64,000 nucleotides of DNA from WHTK01 sp965197795 (GCA_965197795.1 OZ240228.1:62001-126000); one strand, 5' to 3'. Shown: positions 47,800 to 58,872, counted from the stretch's first letter. The notes: generated from the sequence alone by a model not told the origin. Made by a program: numbers and translations.

Positions 47800-48530
47800 A
47801 TGAAGTACCGCGTGGCGATCGCAAAGCGGCCGGACGGCAGCGCCGACGCCTGGGTAGCGGACCTGCCCGGCTGTCGTGCCGCCGCCGGCAGCCTGCGTGA
47901 CGCGATGGATCTGCTGCCTGTCGTGGCCGGCGAGCACCTGGCCTGGTTAGCCGGCCACGGCGAGCCGTTCGACGCGGCTGCGCTCTTCGACCATGAGGTC
48001 GTCGAGGAGACCGAGGCGCGTGGGGAGTTCACCTTCGCCTTCGACCGCGAGGCGATGAGCCGCGACGAGCTAGAGACGGCGATCCGTCACGCCGGCCACG
48101 CCCACGCCGACCTGATGCGCGCCTGAGCACCTTGCCTGACGTCGTGCTCGATTGGGTACCACCGGCGTCTTCCGTGAAGATCGACCAGATCTTCCCGGAC
48201 GTCCGCTCGATCCGCATGATGCTGGATCACCTCGCGACCGTGGAAGCGAATTACTACATCGGCGGCCTCGGCGATGAGCCCGGCGAGCCTATCGAACCGT
48301 CGCTGGCCGAACTGCACGAGTCGAGCCAGGGCCGCCTGCGGGCGCTCAGCGACGATTCGCTGGGTCGCCTGTACACCCGTACCAGCCCCCGCGGCGAGAT
48401 GCAGTGGACGGCGCGAAAGGTGATGCGGCGCATCGTCAGCCACAAGCGTTTCCACACGAAAGAAATCGAGCAGCGCGTCTCCTGGCTGACGCTCGGCGTG
48501 CCGGAAGTGCTGCCTCAGAACCGGGAGTAG
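47800..48530 (+). pseudogene. HicB-like domain fused to DinB-like domain, one frameshift
   Basis: The first frame encodes 108 residues starting MKYRVAIAKRPDGSADAWVADLPGCRAAAGS, a HicB/YcfA-partner-type strand pattern. One missing base near 48121 then leads into ALSTLPDVVLDWVPPASSVK and the four-helix DinB core RSIRMMLDHLATVEANYY, ending MRRIVSHKRFHTKEIEQR. The restored product is about 243 residues. The alternative is two separate genes, the second starting at TTG 48132. It directly follows ilvN. Function is unknown; the HicB part may only be a folding scaffold. Confidence 0.65.
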
Positions 48531-48532
48531 CC

Positions 48533-49447
48533 ATGGCAAAGCGAGTTTCGGTCATTAACTTCAAGGGCGGCGTGGGAAAGACCACCTTTTCATTCCACCT
48601 TGCCACGGGGCTTGAGAAGTATCACAACGCCCGCGTTCTGGGGTTGATGTCGATCATCAGAGCAGCCTATCACTTCTATTTCTTGATGCAGCAAGATGGC
48701 AGAGAGAACTTCAGGCAGGGAGGACAGTGGACAACATCTTCCAGCATTTGACGGTCAATGGTCATTCGCTGCCGGGCCCCGAAGTTATCGTCAAATCGCC
48801 ACGGAATGACTATCCAAATGTGGACTTGATCCCCGCGAGTCTGCACCTCGATGACACGGAGATAGAACTCGCGGGATCTCAAACAGGCAACGCCATCACC
48901 TCGGAGTGGACGAAGCGAACGCTCCTCTGTCGATGGCTAGAAGAAACTGGGCTCGATGCTCAGTATGACTACATCATTGTCGATTGTCCGCCTGCGACTA
49001 AGATTGTCTCCCAGAATGCCATCGCCTTGAGTCACGGGTACATAGTCCCCGTTGTGCCCGAAGCAGTCATGGAAAGAGGTGCTCCGCACCTTGTCGATCT
49101 CATAGGGAGTGGTATTGACGCAAAGCTTCAGTTATTGGCGAAATTCGGCGATAAGCACCGCTTGTTCGTGCCGAGCACGCGACTTGTGGGTTTGGTAATC
49201 ACCAGAATTCACAGACGACCACACGACACACTTGCGATCTCTGGAGCGAGTCTGGAAAGGGGATCTGATCAAGCCATACATCCTCGACGGGACTGGTGTT
49301 GGGCAGTCATTAACAGAACGTGTTCCGGTCTACGACAAGGAATACTCTTCTTGGGGTCGTCTGACCCAGAATATCGGAAGGCGGGGTATTGCCCAGCAAT
49401 ACCGAGATGTCGTTTCCGAAATCAAGGCGAGAATTGATAAGCTGTGA
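48533..49447 (+). pseudogene. ParA-family ATPase, two frameshifts
   Basis: The start MAKRVSVINFKGGVGKTTFSFHLATGL carries the deviant Walker A. After one missing base near 48640 the frame continues VDVDHQSSLS, the Walker A' region, and later YDYIIVDCPPATKIVSQNAIALSHGYIVPVVPE. A second shift near 49228 leads to the last 70 residues (RSLERVWKGDLIKPYILDG, then GRRGIAQQYRDVVSEI). Base composition is much lower in GC than the flanking genes. The stop overlaps the next gene's start. Plasmid partition or surface-positioning roles are known for the family. Confidence 0.75.
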
Positions 49448-49929
49448 ATCGGAGTGACCACAGAAGCGAACTAACGTGCCGAGAACTTGGAGAGATAATC
49501 AGCGGATTCTCAAGAGTCTATGAGAACAACGTTGTAGATCAAAAGGCGATTACTGAAAGCCTACGAAGTCTAGGTCGATTCCTCAATCGCATGGGAGACC
49601 TGAGGATCAGTGAAATCCGTGCGGATTCGCAAAGATCAGCGCGCAAGAGAGTCGGAGTTCCAAAGACAAGTAGCTTGTCGCCTGAAGAGATCGAAGCGCT
49701 GGACGTTATGTCCGTAAGAAGACTCCTCGCTGGAGGCGTTCTTTCGAGAGCGGACCTCATCGCACTTGCGCTGGAGCGGTTTGGAATGGGCCGGGGCAGG
49801 CTCGTCAAATTAAGCCGGACAAGTCTCATAGAGGCCATCAACTCAGCGATCGAGAACGAGGAAGCGCTGTCTATCATTTCTGAAGAAGCACGGCGGGAAG
49901 GACAACAACGCTTTCCGGTGGAACGATGA
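49444..49929 (+). CDS. Hypothetical partner of the ParA-like gene
   Basis: The protein has 161 residues from GTG 49444, sharing four bases with the end of the ParA gene. It is helical and basic (MGDLRISEIRADSQRSARKRVG), with a C-terminal part LSRADLIALALERFGMGRGRLVKLSRTSLIEAINSAIENEEAL that could be a small helical domain. No family is recognised. GC content is about 42% in the first sampled line. The overlap with ParA suggests the pair moves and works together, possibly as adaptor and ATPase. Confidence 0.65.
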   Translation: MNRSDHRSELTCRELGEIISGFSRVYENNVVDQKAITESLRSLGRFLNRMGDLRISEIRADSQRSARKRVGVPKTSSLSPEEIEALDVMSVRRLLAGGVLSRADLIALALERFGMGRGRLVKLSRTSLIEAINSAIENEEALSIISEEARREGQQRFPVER

Positions 49930-50051
49930 CTCAACCCAGAATCGCCTATCTCAGACTCCTGCGGCCCTCGTCCGCGTAGGTCGGAGGGCCAGCTGGAACC
50001 AGCGCCTCGCGTCTCGTGGGGCACCGATTACAGAGCAAGGAGTAAGACACG

Positions 50052-51599
<1,548 letters not shown>

Positions 51600-51648
51600 G
51601 CTAGGCATCCCCGCTCTTCGCATCGAAGCAGGCTAGCAGGAGCAGTTG

Positions 51649-53061
51649 ATGGCTGAACCAATGACGCTGTCGGAGAAAATCTGGGAGAGCCACGTCGTCA
51701 AGCGCAAGCAAGGCCAACCGGACCTCCTTTATATCGATCTGCACCTGGTGCACGAGGTGACCTCGCCGCAGGCCTTCGAATCGCTTCGGATGGCGGGCCG
51801 CAAGGTCCGCCGTCCCGACCTGACGGTCGCGACGGTGGACCACAACGTCCCGACCGCTGACCGCGACAAGCCGTGGCCGGACCCGCTGTCGATCCAGCAA
51901 GTCGACGTGCTAAACGCCAACGCGCGTGATTTCAGCCTGCCCTATTTCGACGTCAACGACCAGCGCCAGGGCATCGTCCACGTCATTGGGCCGGAGCAGG
52001 GCCTGACGCAGCCCGGCCTGACGATTGTCTGCGGTGACAGCCACACGGCGACGCACGGCGCGCTCGGCGCGCTGGCCATCGGCATCGGTACGTCCGAGGT
52101 AGAGCACGTCCTGGCGACCCAAACGCTGCCGCAGGCGAAGCCCAAGACGATGGCCATCGTAATCAACGGAACGCTGCCCGACGGCGTCGTCGCCAAGGAC
52201 GTCATCCTCTCGATCATCCGCACCATCGGCGTCAGCGGCGGCATCGGCCACGTCATCGAATACCGAGGCCACGCGATCCGCAACCTCTCGATGGAAGGTC
52301 GCATGACGGTCTGCAACATGTCGATCGAGGGCGGCGCCCGCGCTGGTCTGGTCGCGCCGGACGATAAGACGTTCGCTTATCTGGAAGGGCGCCCGTTCGC
52401 ACCGAAGGGCGCCGACTGGGAGAAGGCGCTGGCTTACTGGCAGTCGCTGCCGACCGACGAGGGCGCGAGCTTCGACAAGACGGTCACGCTCAAGGCCGAG
52501 GAGATCGAGCCCAGCGTAACGTGGGGTACCACCCCGGCGCAGAGCCTACCGGTGACCGGCCGCGTGCCGAACCCGGACGACTTCACCGACGCCGGCGCCA
52601 AGGAGCTTGGCTGGCGCTCATTGACCTACATGGACCTCAAACCAGGCGTCGCGATCGAGGACATTAACCTCGACCGCGTCTTTATCGGCTCCTGCACCAA
52701 CTCGCGCATCGAAGACCTGCGAGCAGCCGCGTCCGTTGTTCGCGGCTACAAGGTCGCGTCCAGCGTGCACGCGATGGTCGTGCCGGGCTCCGGTCTGGTC
52801 AAGGCGCAGGCCGAGCAGGAGGGCCTCGACAAGGTGTTCACCGAGGCGGGTCTCGAGTGGCGCGACGCCGGCTGCTCGATGTGCCTCGGCATGAACCCGG
52901 ACATCCTGATGCCTGGCGAGCGCTGCGCCTCGACCTCGAACCGCAACTTCGAGGGACGCCAGGGCCCTGGCGGCCGGACCCACCTGGTCAGCCCGGAGAT
53001 GGCCGCGGCTGCCGCGATCCAGGGCCACTTCGTCGACATTCGCAGTTGGAGGCGTAACTAA
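51649..53061 (+). CDS. leuC: 3-isopropylmalate dehydratase large subunit
   Basis: The protein has 470 residues. Cluster ligands are the Cys of GSCTNSR and the two Cys of CSMCLGMN; VCGDSHTATHGALGALAIGIGTSEVEHVLATQ is the aconitase-family hallmark. It isomerises 2- to 3-isopropylmalate together with LeuD. AGGAG precedes ATG 51649. The stop overlaps the leuD start as TAATG. No inserted or broken segment is seen. Confidence 0.94.
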   Translation: MAEPMTLSEKIWESHVVKRKQGQPDLLYIDLHLVHEVTSPQAFESLRMAGRKVRRPDLTVATVDHNVPTADRDKPWPDPLSIQQVDVLNANARDFSLPYFDVNDQRQGIVHVIGPEQGLTQPGLTIVCGDSHTATHGALGALAIGIGTSEVEHVLATQTLPQAKPKTMAIVINGTLPDGVVAKDVILSIIRTIGVSGGIGHVIEYRGHAIRNLSMEGRMTVCNMSIEGGARAGLVAPDDKTFAYLEGRPFAPKGADWEKALAYWQSLPTDEGASFDKTVTLKAEEIEPSVTWGTTPAQSLPVTGRVPNPDDFTDAGAKELGWRSLTYMDLKPGVAIEDINLDRVFIGSCTNSRIEDLRAAASVVRGYKVASSVHAMVVPGSGLVKAQAEQEGLDKVFTEAGLEWRDAGCSMCLGMNPDILMPGERCASTSNRNFEGRQGPGGRTHLVSPEMAAAAAIQGHFVDIRSWRRN

Positions 53062-53657
53062 TGGAGCCGATCGAGACGATTCGCGCCCAGGCCATGCCGC
53101 TCAACCGCGCCGACGTGGACACGGACCAGATCATCCCGGCCAAGTACCTCAAGCTGGTCGAGCGCAGCGGCTTCGGCAAATACCTCTTCGACAGCTGGCG
53201 CAAGGACGAGTCCTTCGTGCTCAACGACCCGGCCTACAGCAACGCCCACGTCATGATCGCTGGACCCAACTTTGGCTGCGGCTCGTCGCGCGAGCACGCA
53301 CCGTGGGCGTTGGAGGACTACGGTTTCAAGGCCGTGATCGCTCCGTCCTTCGCCGACATCTTCCGCAACAACTGCGCCAAGATCGGCCTGCTGCTGATCA
53401 CGTTGCAACCTGACGAGGTCGATATCCTCATGCAGGCCGCCGAGCAGAAACCCGAGAGCGTCCTAACCATCGACCTCGAGGCGCAGACCGTGCAGCTCGA
53501 CGGCGAGGATTGGTCGATGCACTTCGAAATCGACTCGTTCTTCAAGCACTGCCTGCTCAACGGCCTGGACGACATCAGCCTGACGTTGCAAAGGGAAGAC
53601 TCGATCTCGAAGTTCGAGAAGGACCGGCCCGCGTTCTTGCCCCGAGCCATCGATTAA
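53061..53657 (+). CDS. leuD: 3-isopropylmalate dehydratase small subunit
   Basis: The protein has 198 residues. The swivelling-domain motif GPNFGCGSSREHAPWAL and the start DVDTDQIIPAKYLK are typical. It completes the isomerase with LeuC, with which it overlaps by one base. It is followed after 13 bases by the methyltransferase-like gene, and leuB is displaced about 1.3 kb downstream. Confidence 0.93.
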   Translation: MEPIETIRAQAMPLNRADVDTDQIIPAKYLKLVERSGFGKYLFDSWRKDESFVLNDPAYSNAHVMIAGPNFGCGSSREHAPWALEDYGFKAVIAPSFADIFRNNCAKIGLLLITLQPDEVDILMQAAEQKPESVLTIDLEAQTVQLDGEDWSMHFEIDSFFKHCLLNGLDDISLTLQREDSISKFEKDRPAFLPRAID

Positions 53658-53670
53658 CGAAGGAGACGGC

Positions 53671-54494
53671 ATGCCGACGCCGGACGAGATAAAGGCCCGC
53701 ATCCGCGAATCCTGGACCGGAGCGGCGGAGATCTGGGACCGGCGCCACGAGAGCAACGCTCCCGATCCGTTAACGAATGGATATGCCAAGCTGCCCGGCT
53801 GAAGCCGGGTATGAGCGTGCTCGATCTCGCATCCGGGACCGGGCAGCCGTCCTTGACCGCCGCCACGCTTGTGGCGTCGGGCGGCATCGTCGTCGCGACC
53901 GACGTCGCGCCCACGATGGTGGAGGTGATCCGCCGTCGCGCTCGGGAGCTGGGGGTCACGAATTTGGAAGCGCGCGAAATGGACATGGATGCGCTTGAGT
54001 TTCCTGACGCCAGCTTCGACGCCGTCACCTGTCGCTGGGGGTTCATGTTCTCGCCGCAGCCCGTGAAGGCGATGGCAGAGGCACGCCGTGTTCTCCGGGA
54101 AGGCAGCCGCCTGGCCGCCGTGACCTGGGACTTCGGCCCGGAGAACACCTGGATGTCGATCGCCCGTCGCGCCATGACAGCGATCGGGACGGCTCCCGGC
54201 GGCAGAGGCGGTGCCCCGCCATCCGGCCTCGATACGACTGAAGCGTTCACCGTCGCTCTGACGGAGGCAGGCTTTGCTGGCCCTAAAGTAGAGCACCGTG
54301 TGTTCCAGTTCGAGTTCTCGTCCGGCGAGGATTGGTGGACGTTCCTCATGGACTTCGGCAGCGCCGTCGTCTCTCGTTCGCCCGAAGACCAGGCCCGCGT
54401 CCACGCCACCGCCGTCGCGGAGGCCGAGACGCACCGCAAAGGCGACCACATCGAGCTCGGCGCCGCCTGCATCTGCGCCGTCGCCAGGAAGTAA
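53671..54494 (+). pseudogene. Class I SAM-dependent methyltransferase, one frameshift
   Basis: The 36-residue start PTPDEIKARIRESWTGAAEIWDRRHE breaks near 53779 with one missing base, then continues EWICQAARLKPGMSVLDLASGTGQPSL, where the SAM motif is DLASGTGQ, and later FDAVTCRWGFMFSPQP and EARRVLREGSRLAAVTW. The restored length is about 274 residues, in the UbiE/arsenite or sterol methyltransferase-like group. It lies between leuD and leuB and is followed immediately by an SRPBCC gene. The acceptor is unknown. Confidence 0.72.
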
Positions 54495-54498
54495 GCCG

Positions 54499-54924
54499 TT
54501 GGCCGATGTCGTCGAGTGGGTGGCGGTCGCCGCCCGGCCTGACCCGCTGCTCAGCCTGATCCGCGACTACTCGCAGCGCCATCGCTTCCTGCCCGAGGGT
54601 TGGCGTTATCTGCGTCCGCTGAGCGAGACGACAGCCGGCGTCGGCGCGCAGATCGAGATCGAAGCAAGAATCGGCCCCGCAGCGACCACGCATGTTGTTC
54701 GCCTGATCAGCGAGGGCGACGACTTCATTGATGAGGGACCGCCCGGCGGCGAGAACTACATGACTCAGTGGACCGTCCAGGCGCAAGGTGAAGACACCAT
54801 CGTGCAGGTCGAGATGCGCTTCGATTACGGCGGCTTCGTCGGCGAGTTCTTTGCGCGACGCCGTTTGCGGCGCGCCCTGCGGGAGATGCTGCAGCGACTC
54901 AAGGCGATCGCGGAGGCCCGTTAG
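54499..54924 (+). CDS. SRPBCC/polyketide cyclase-like protein
   Basis: The protein has 141 residues from TTG 54499, five bases after the previous stop. It begins DVVEWVAVAARPDPLLSLIRDY, has the beta-rich YMTQWTVQAQGEDTIVQVEMRFDYGGFVGEFF and a long C-terminal helix RRLRRALREMLQRLKAIAE, a START-fold outline. Such proteins bind hydrophobic ligands. The pairing with a methyltransferase suggests a small-molecule modification unit. Recognition is by fold pattern only. Confidence 0.6.
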   Translation: MADVVEWVAVAARPDPLLSLIRDYSQRHRFLPEGWRYLRPLSETTAGVGAQIEIEARIGPAATTHVVRLISEGDDFIDEGPPGGENYMTQWTVQAQGEDTIVQVEMRFDYGGFVGEFFARRRLRRALREMLQRLKAIAEAR

Positions 54925-54966
54925 CGGCGCCTGAGCTATATTTGGACAGCTTGACGCTAGAGGACA

Positions 54967-54986
54967 CCGCGGGCTGAAGCCCGCGG
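54967..54986 (+). promoter_or_regulatory. Perfect GC-rich hairpin before leuB
   Basis: CCGCGGGC and GCCCGCGG form an 8-bp stem on a TGAA tetraloop, ending 14 bases before the leuB ATG, with no T-run. It may be a dispersed hairpin repeat or control leuB translation. Confidence 0.45.
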
Positions 54987-55000
54987 CATGAGGTAATCGC

Positions 55001-56101
55001 ATGAGCAGCTTCAACATCGCCGTACTGCCGGGTGACTACATCGGGCCGGAGATCACTGCAGAGGCGCGCCGCGTGCTCGAGGCCGCGGGCAAGCGCTTCG
55101 GGCACGCGTTCAACTTCACCGAGGCGCTGGCCGGCGGTGCCGCCTACGACGCGCACGGCGAGCACCTGCCGCAATCGACGCTGGCCACCTGCGAGGCGGC
55201 TGACGCCATCCTCAAGGGGCCTTTTGGCGGCCCGCGGGACGAGATCAACAACCCGAAGTGGCAGGGCGTGGAGCAGAACGCGATTCTGCCGCTTCGCAAG
55301 CACTTCGACCTCTACCTCAACCTGCGGCCCGTCATCGTGCCGGACGCGCTGCTCTCGCTGTCGCCGCTCAAGGACGACTTCGTCAAGGGCACCGACATGC
55401 TGATCCTGCGTGAGCTGGCCTCCGGCATCTACTTCGGGCCGCGCGGCGAGCGCCAGATCGAGGGGCCGCAGGAGCGCACCATGCGCGAGGTCTGGGACAC
55501 GGAGCTCTACAACGAGTACGAGATCGAGCGCATCGCGCGGGACGGCTTCCGTCTGGCACAGGCGCGCCGCAAGCACCTGACGCTGATCGCCAAGTCCAAC
55601 GTGATGAAAACGGGGCTGTTCTGGCGCGAGGTGGTCGAGCCGATCGCGAAGGAGTTCCCTGACGTGACGATGAACTACATGCACGTCGACGCCGCGTCGA
55701 TGGAGCTGATCGTGCGGCCGACGCAGTTCGACGTCATCGTGACGTCTAACATCTTCGGCGACATCCTGTCGGACGAGGCGGCGGGCCTGCTGCGCTCGCT
55801 GGGCATGGGGCCGTCGGCGTCGCTGAACGAGCAGGGCTTCGGCCTCTACGAGCCGATCCACGGCTCGGCGCCAGACATCATGGGGCAGGGCAAGGCGAAC
55901 CCGCTGGCGACCATCCTCAGCGCCGCGATGATGCTGCGCCTCTCCTTCGACCTGCCGGAGGCGGCCACGGCCGTCGAGCGGGCGGTCGACAAGGTGCTGG
56001 CGGAGGGTGCGCGGACGCCGGACCTGGCTTCGCCGGGCGAGGCAGTCGTCACGACGCAGGGGATGGGGCAGCGGGTGGCCGACGCGGTGGGGACCATCTA
56101 G
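55001..56101 (+). CDS. leuB: 3-isopropylmalate dehydrogenase
   Basis: The protein has 366 residues. GDYIGPEITAEARRVLEAAG at the start, LRELASGIYFGPRG, NVMKTGLFWREV and the NAD region SNIFGDILSDEAAGLLRSLGMGPSASL followed by EPIHGSAPDIMGQGKANP are diagnostic. It oxidatively decarboxylates 3-isopropylmalate. It is separated from leuD by two unrelated genes and has its own hairpin-containing upstream region. ATG 55001 follows GAGGTAA. Confidence 0.94.
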   Translation: MSSFNIAVLPGDYIGPEITAEARRVLEAAGKRFGHAFNFTEALAGGAAYDAHGEHLPQSTLATCEAADAILKGPFGGPRDEINNPKWQGVEQNAILPLRKHFDLYLNLRPVIVPDALLSLSPLKDDFVKGTDMLILRELASGIYFGPRGERQIEGPQERTMREVWDTELYNEYEIERIARDGFRLAQARRKHLTLIAKSNVMKTGLFWREVVEPIAKEFPDVTMNYMHVDAASMELIVRPTQFDVIVTSNIFGDILSDEAAGLLRSLGMGPSASLNEQGFGLYEPIHGSAPDIMGQGKANPLATILSAAMMLRLSFDLPEAATAVERAVDKVLAEGARTPDLASPGEAVVTTQGMGQRVADAVGTI

Positions 56102-56543
56102 CGATACGGGGCCGTCGCGGGGTCGAAAGTGACGGTTGCTGAATCTGAAACGGGGCCGTTTCGAAGGCAGGGCAGGGGCGTTTCGAGGAGGAGATGCGGT
56201 CCTTGTGAGGGCGCTTCGGGCCGGATTCGAGGTCGAACCAAGGTCACAACGTAGTCAGGTTGAGGTCGAGACGAGGTCGATGGCGGGGTGATGTGTAGGG
56301 CCGTGGCCTCGTCCGGCGGGCCTTGGCGTTTTGGGTTGGCGCCAGCTCTTCGGGCGGACGGGTCGGTCTTATTTGGACGTCGCGCTTAGATCCTTCGACC
56401 AGGCTCAGGATGACAATGGGGATTCGGCGTCACCGACCGTTCGAAGCCCGGCTCCGATTCGAAGTACCTGGGGAACTAATCGCGACGTAACGTCGTCTAG
56501 CCTCTGAACCCGTCCTCAGGACGGAGGCAAAAGAGGTGAGACG
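56102..56543. other. 442-base intergenic stretch with one copy of a dispersed repeat
   Basis: No gene is supported. The first part contains several GGTCGA- and GGGCCGT-like short repetitions. The repeat copy at 56390-56414 lies in the right half. GAGGTGAGACG precedes the lipoprotein start. Confidence 0.5.
56390..56414. repeat. Dispersed repeat motif TCCTTCGACC-AGGCTCAGGATGAC
   Basis: The 25-base element contains ATCCT and AGGAT as inverted ends around a CTTCGAC core. A related copy lies at 59975-59998. Elements of this type recur in many environmental bacterial genomes. Confidence 0.6.
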
Positions 56544-57551
56544 ATGAACAACAAGACGGTACGCGGGCTTGGACTGACAGCGCTGGGGATGATCGCCGCG
56601 GTGGCGATCGCGTGCGGCGGCTCATCGGACAAAAGCGACGGCGGCGGCTTCAGCACGGGCGGTTTCGGCGGCGGCGAGGCCGTCGGTGGCGACGACGCGC
56701 GGGGCCGCGATCTCGACATCCTTCTGGGCGAGCAGAGCGTGGCGAACACGGCCCCCCAGGAGGCACCGGCAGGTGTTGTCGTTGACGGCGCGGCGGGGCC
56801 GGCGGGCATCCCGACCAGCGCGCTGCGGAGCATCGACCGCAAGATCATCCAGACGGCGTCGCTGCAGCTGCAGGTCGAAGAGGTCGGCGTCGGCTTCGAG
56901 GAGGTCGGGCGCATCGCGACCGCGGCGGGCGGCTTCGTCTCGAGCTCCAGCTTCTCGTACCGCGACGGTGACGACGAGGACCAGAAGCGGCGCCAGGTAG
57001 CGTCGGTGGCGATCCGGGTGCCGGCCGAGGTCTACCCCAGCGTGCTGAGCCAGCTGCGCGGCCTGGCCGAGACGGTGGACTTCGAGGAGTCCAACGCCTC
57101 TGACGTGACGGAGGAGTTCACGGACATGCAGTCGCGGCTGCGCAATCTGAAAGCGACCGAGACGCAGCTGCTGCGTCTGCTGGAGCGCGCCGAGACGATC
57201 TCCGACATCCTGATCGTGCAGGACCGGCTGAGCGGCGTCCTGAACGAGATCGAGTTCGTCAAGGGCCGCCTGCAGCTGATCGGCGACCTGACCGACCTGG
57301 CGACGATATCGGTGCACTTGCGCCCCGTTGAGGGCACGCCGGTAGCGCCCGACGGCGGTGGCGTCAACCTGGGCGAGACGATCGCCGAGGCGTGGGACGA
57401 CAGCATGGCGTTCCTGGGCAGCATCGCGGAGGGCGTGCTGACGGTGGTGGTGTTCGCGTGGTGGGTGCCCGTCATCGGCGTGCCGGCCGGCGCCATCGCC
57501 TGGGGCGCGACTCGCAACCACTCGCACGGCCCAGCGTCCGCCGTCGACTAG
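56544..57551 (+). CDS. DUF4349 domain lipoprotein
   Basis: The protein has 335 residues. The signal peptide ends in AVAIACGG, a lipobox with Cys about 24, so it is a membrane-anchored lipoprotein. A low-complexity Gly-rich linker follows. The DUF4349 core begins DRKIIQTASLQLQVEEVGVGFEEV and continues ASVAIRVPAEVYPSVLSQLRGL, and a long helical pair with TDMQSRLRNLKATETQLLRLLERA precedes a C-terminal transmembrane segment. The domain is widespread in Chloroflexota and Actinobacteria with unknown function. Confidence 0.85.
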   Translation: MNNKTVRGLGLTALGMIAAVAIACGGSSDKSDGGGFSTGGFGGGEAVGGDDARGRDLDILLGEQSVANTAPQEAPAGVVVDGAAGPAGIPTSALRSIDRKIIQTASLQLQVEEVGVGFEEVGRIATAAGGFVSSSSFSYRDGDDEDQKRRQVASVAIRVPAEVYPSVLSQLRGLAETVDFEESNASDVTEEFTDMQSRLRNLKATETQLLRLLERAETISDILIVQDRLSGVLNEIEFVKGRLQLIGDLTDLATISVHLRPVEGTPVAPDGGGVNLGETIAEAWDDSMAFLGSIAEGVLTVVVFAWWVPVIGVPAGAIAWGATRNHSHGPASAVD

Positions 57552-57602
57552 CCAGGTTCCCTGGACCGAGGCGCTGTCGCTCCTACACTGGCGGCGTCGA
57601 GT

Positions 57603-57645
57603 AAAAGAGGCCCGCTCTCGTGCGCGAGGGCGGGCCTCTTTTATC
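57603..57645 (+). terminator. Strong intrinsic terminator after the lipoprotein
   Basis: An 18-base arm starting AAAAGAGGCCCGC pairs with its complement, with a single mismatch, around a TGCG loop; the A-run and T-run on the two sides make it bidirectional. Confidence 0.85.
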
Positions 57646-57723
57646 GTACCGATGGTCTTGAGTAGTCCAACATTGGTGCCGTTGGCTTATGCTAGACTAT
57701 CGAACCGAGAATTACATAATGCA

Positions 57724-58872
57724 ATGACATCAGCGCCGATCCTTGAGAACCGCCGAGCTTTGTTTGAGTACTACGAGAGTGTCTGTTCTCGCAGTTACTT
57801 AAATCTGCGCACGGATCAGCGTCTTGATTTGGATCAGAACCTGCTCAAGTCATACGTCATAGAGGTGCATCCGTCTAAAGACTTCCATACAGGTAGAGAC
57901 CGGTTTGGCTTCCTTAACTCCATTCTGGAGAGGGTGCATGGTGAAGCGATCCCATCTAACGAGGAGACCTTCTTCAACGTTGTTCGAGGGGATCAGGTTC
58001 TTCACGTTGATGCACTAGATAACCGATTCTGGATTGTCCATGCGAACACTCCCGCTGCGTGGACGGATTCTTTCATCGATGGCCTTACGAGGGGCTCCTC
58101 CGTTGACGTGGTGTGGTTTCACAGTGAGGCTATGGAAGGCCTATCGAAGTTGGGGCAATTCCTAGGATTCTCATCAGAGTATGATCCGAGGCCTCTTGGT
58201 GGAGTTGCCGAAGAACAGCGTCCCGGCGGCCTTGTCGTCAATTTCCGCCGAATCCTGGGAGATGCACGGACGGATTTCGAGAAACTGCGCCAGCCAGATA
58301 TGTTCTTGGACGAGATAGGCATTAGCAGCATAAGACTTAGGTTTGGTGAGAACGGCGATAGTGAATTCGCCCTTGCTGACGTGACGCATTCAGGGAAGTT
58401 CACCGAGCGTGGTCCCTCGTTTTCTGCTCATACCGCCTTGGTCTGGACAGCGCTGCGTTCGTACGAGGAGCGAGTAAGCCTAATCGAGAGGGAAATGGCG
58501 CTGACTTGGAAACAAGAAGGTAACCGCTTTAAAGTCACAGGGTCTACTATCGCTATCCAGTTTCGTCCGTACGATCGGTTTGACGTGCTTTTAGAGCACC
58601 TCTTCGGAGGGAGGAAACCGTTCCGTCTCTGGGGTTTGCCGCAGCGGAACGCGGAGGGTGACTACTCCGTCCAAGCAGTTGATCTACACGTCGGTTGTCC
58701 GCTTCGCTTCGACGTTAGCAATGGATGTATTCGTGTTTATCTCCCTGATGGGTCGTGCGGAAACACTGTAACTCGCCTAGTAACGAACATTCAGAGACAT
58801 GTTGATCCGCGCGCCACCTTAATCGGAGGTGAGCAGGCGCTGGCTTTTGGATCCGCATCTCAGTCTCGTTAA
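57724..58872 (+). CDS. Unknown protein in a low-GC island
   Basis: The protein has 382 residues from ATG 57724; ATG 57652 is also in frame but lies only a few bases after the terminator. No known domain is recognised. Notable stretches are YVIEVHPSKDFHTGRDRFGFLNSILERVHG, FWIVHANTPAAW, VDVVWFHSEAMEGLSKLG and a C-terminal VGCPLRFDVSNGCIRVYLPDG. There is no signal peptide or membrane segment. A sampled line is 47% GC against 70% in leuB. Together with the next gene it forms a probable acquired unit. Confidence 0.6.
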   Translation: MTSAPILENRRALFEYYESVCSRSYLNLRTDQRLDLDQNLLKSYVIEVHPSKDFHTGRDRFGFLNSILERVHGEAIPSNEETFFNVVRGDQVLHVDALDNRFWIVHANTPAAWTDSFIDGLTRGSSVDVVWFHSEAMEGLSKLGQFLGFSSEYDPRPLGGVAEEQRPGGLVVNFRRILGDARTDFEKLRQPDMFLDEIGISSIRLRFGENGDSEFALADVTHSGKFTERGPSFSAHTALVWTALRSYEERVSLIEREMALTWKQEGNRFKVTGSTIAIQFRPYDRFDVLLEHLFGGRKPFRLWGLPQRNAEGDYSVQAVDLHVGCPLRFDVSNGCIRVYLPDGSCGNTVTRLVTNIQRHVDPRATLIGGEQALAFGSASQSR

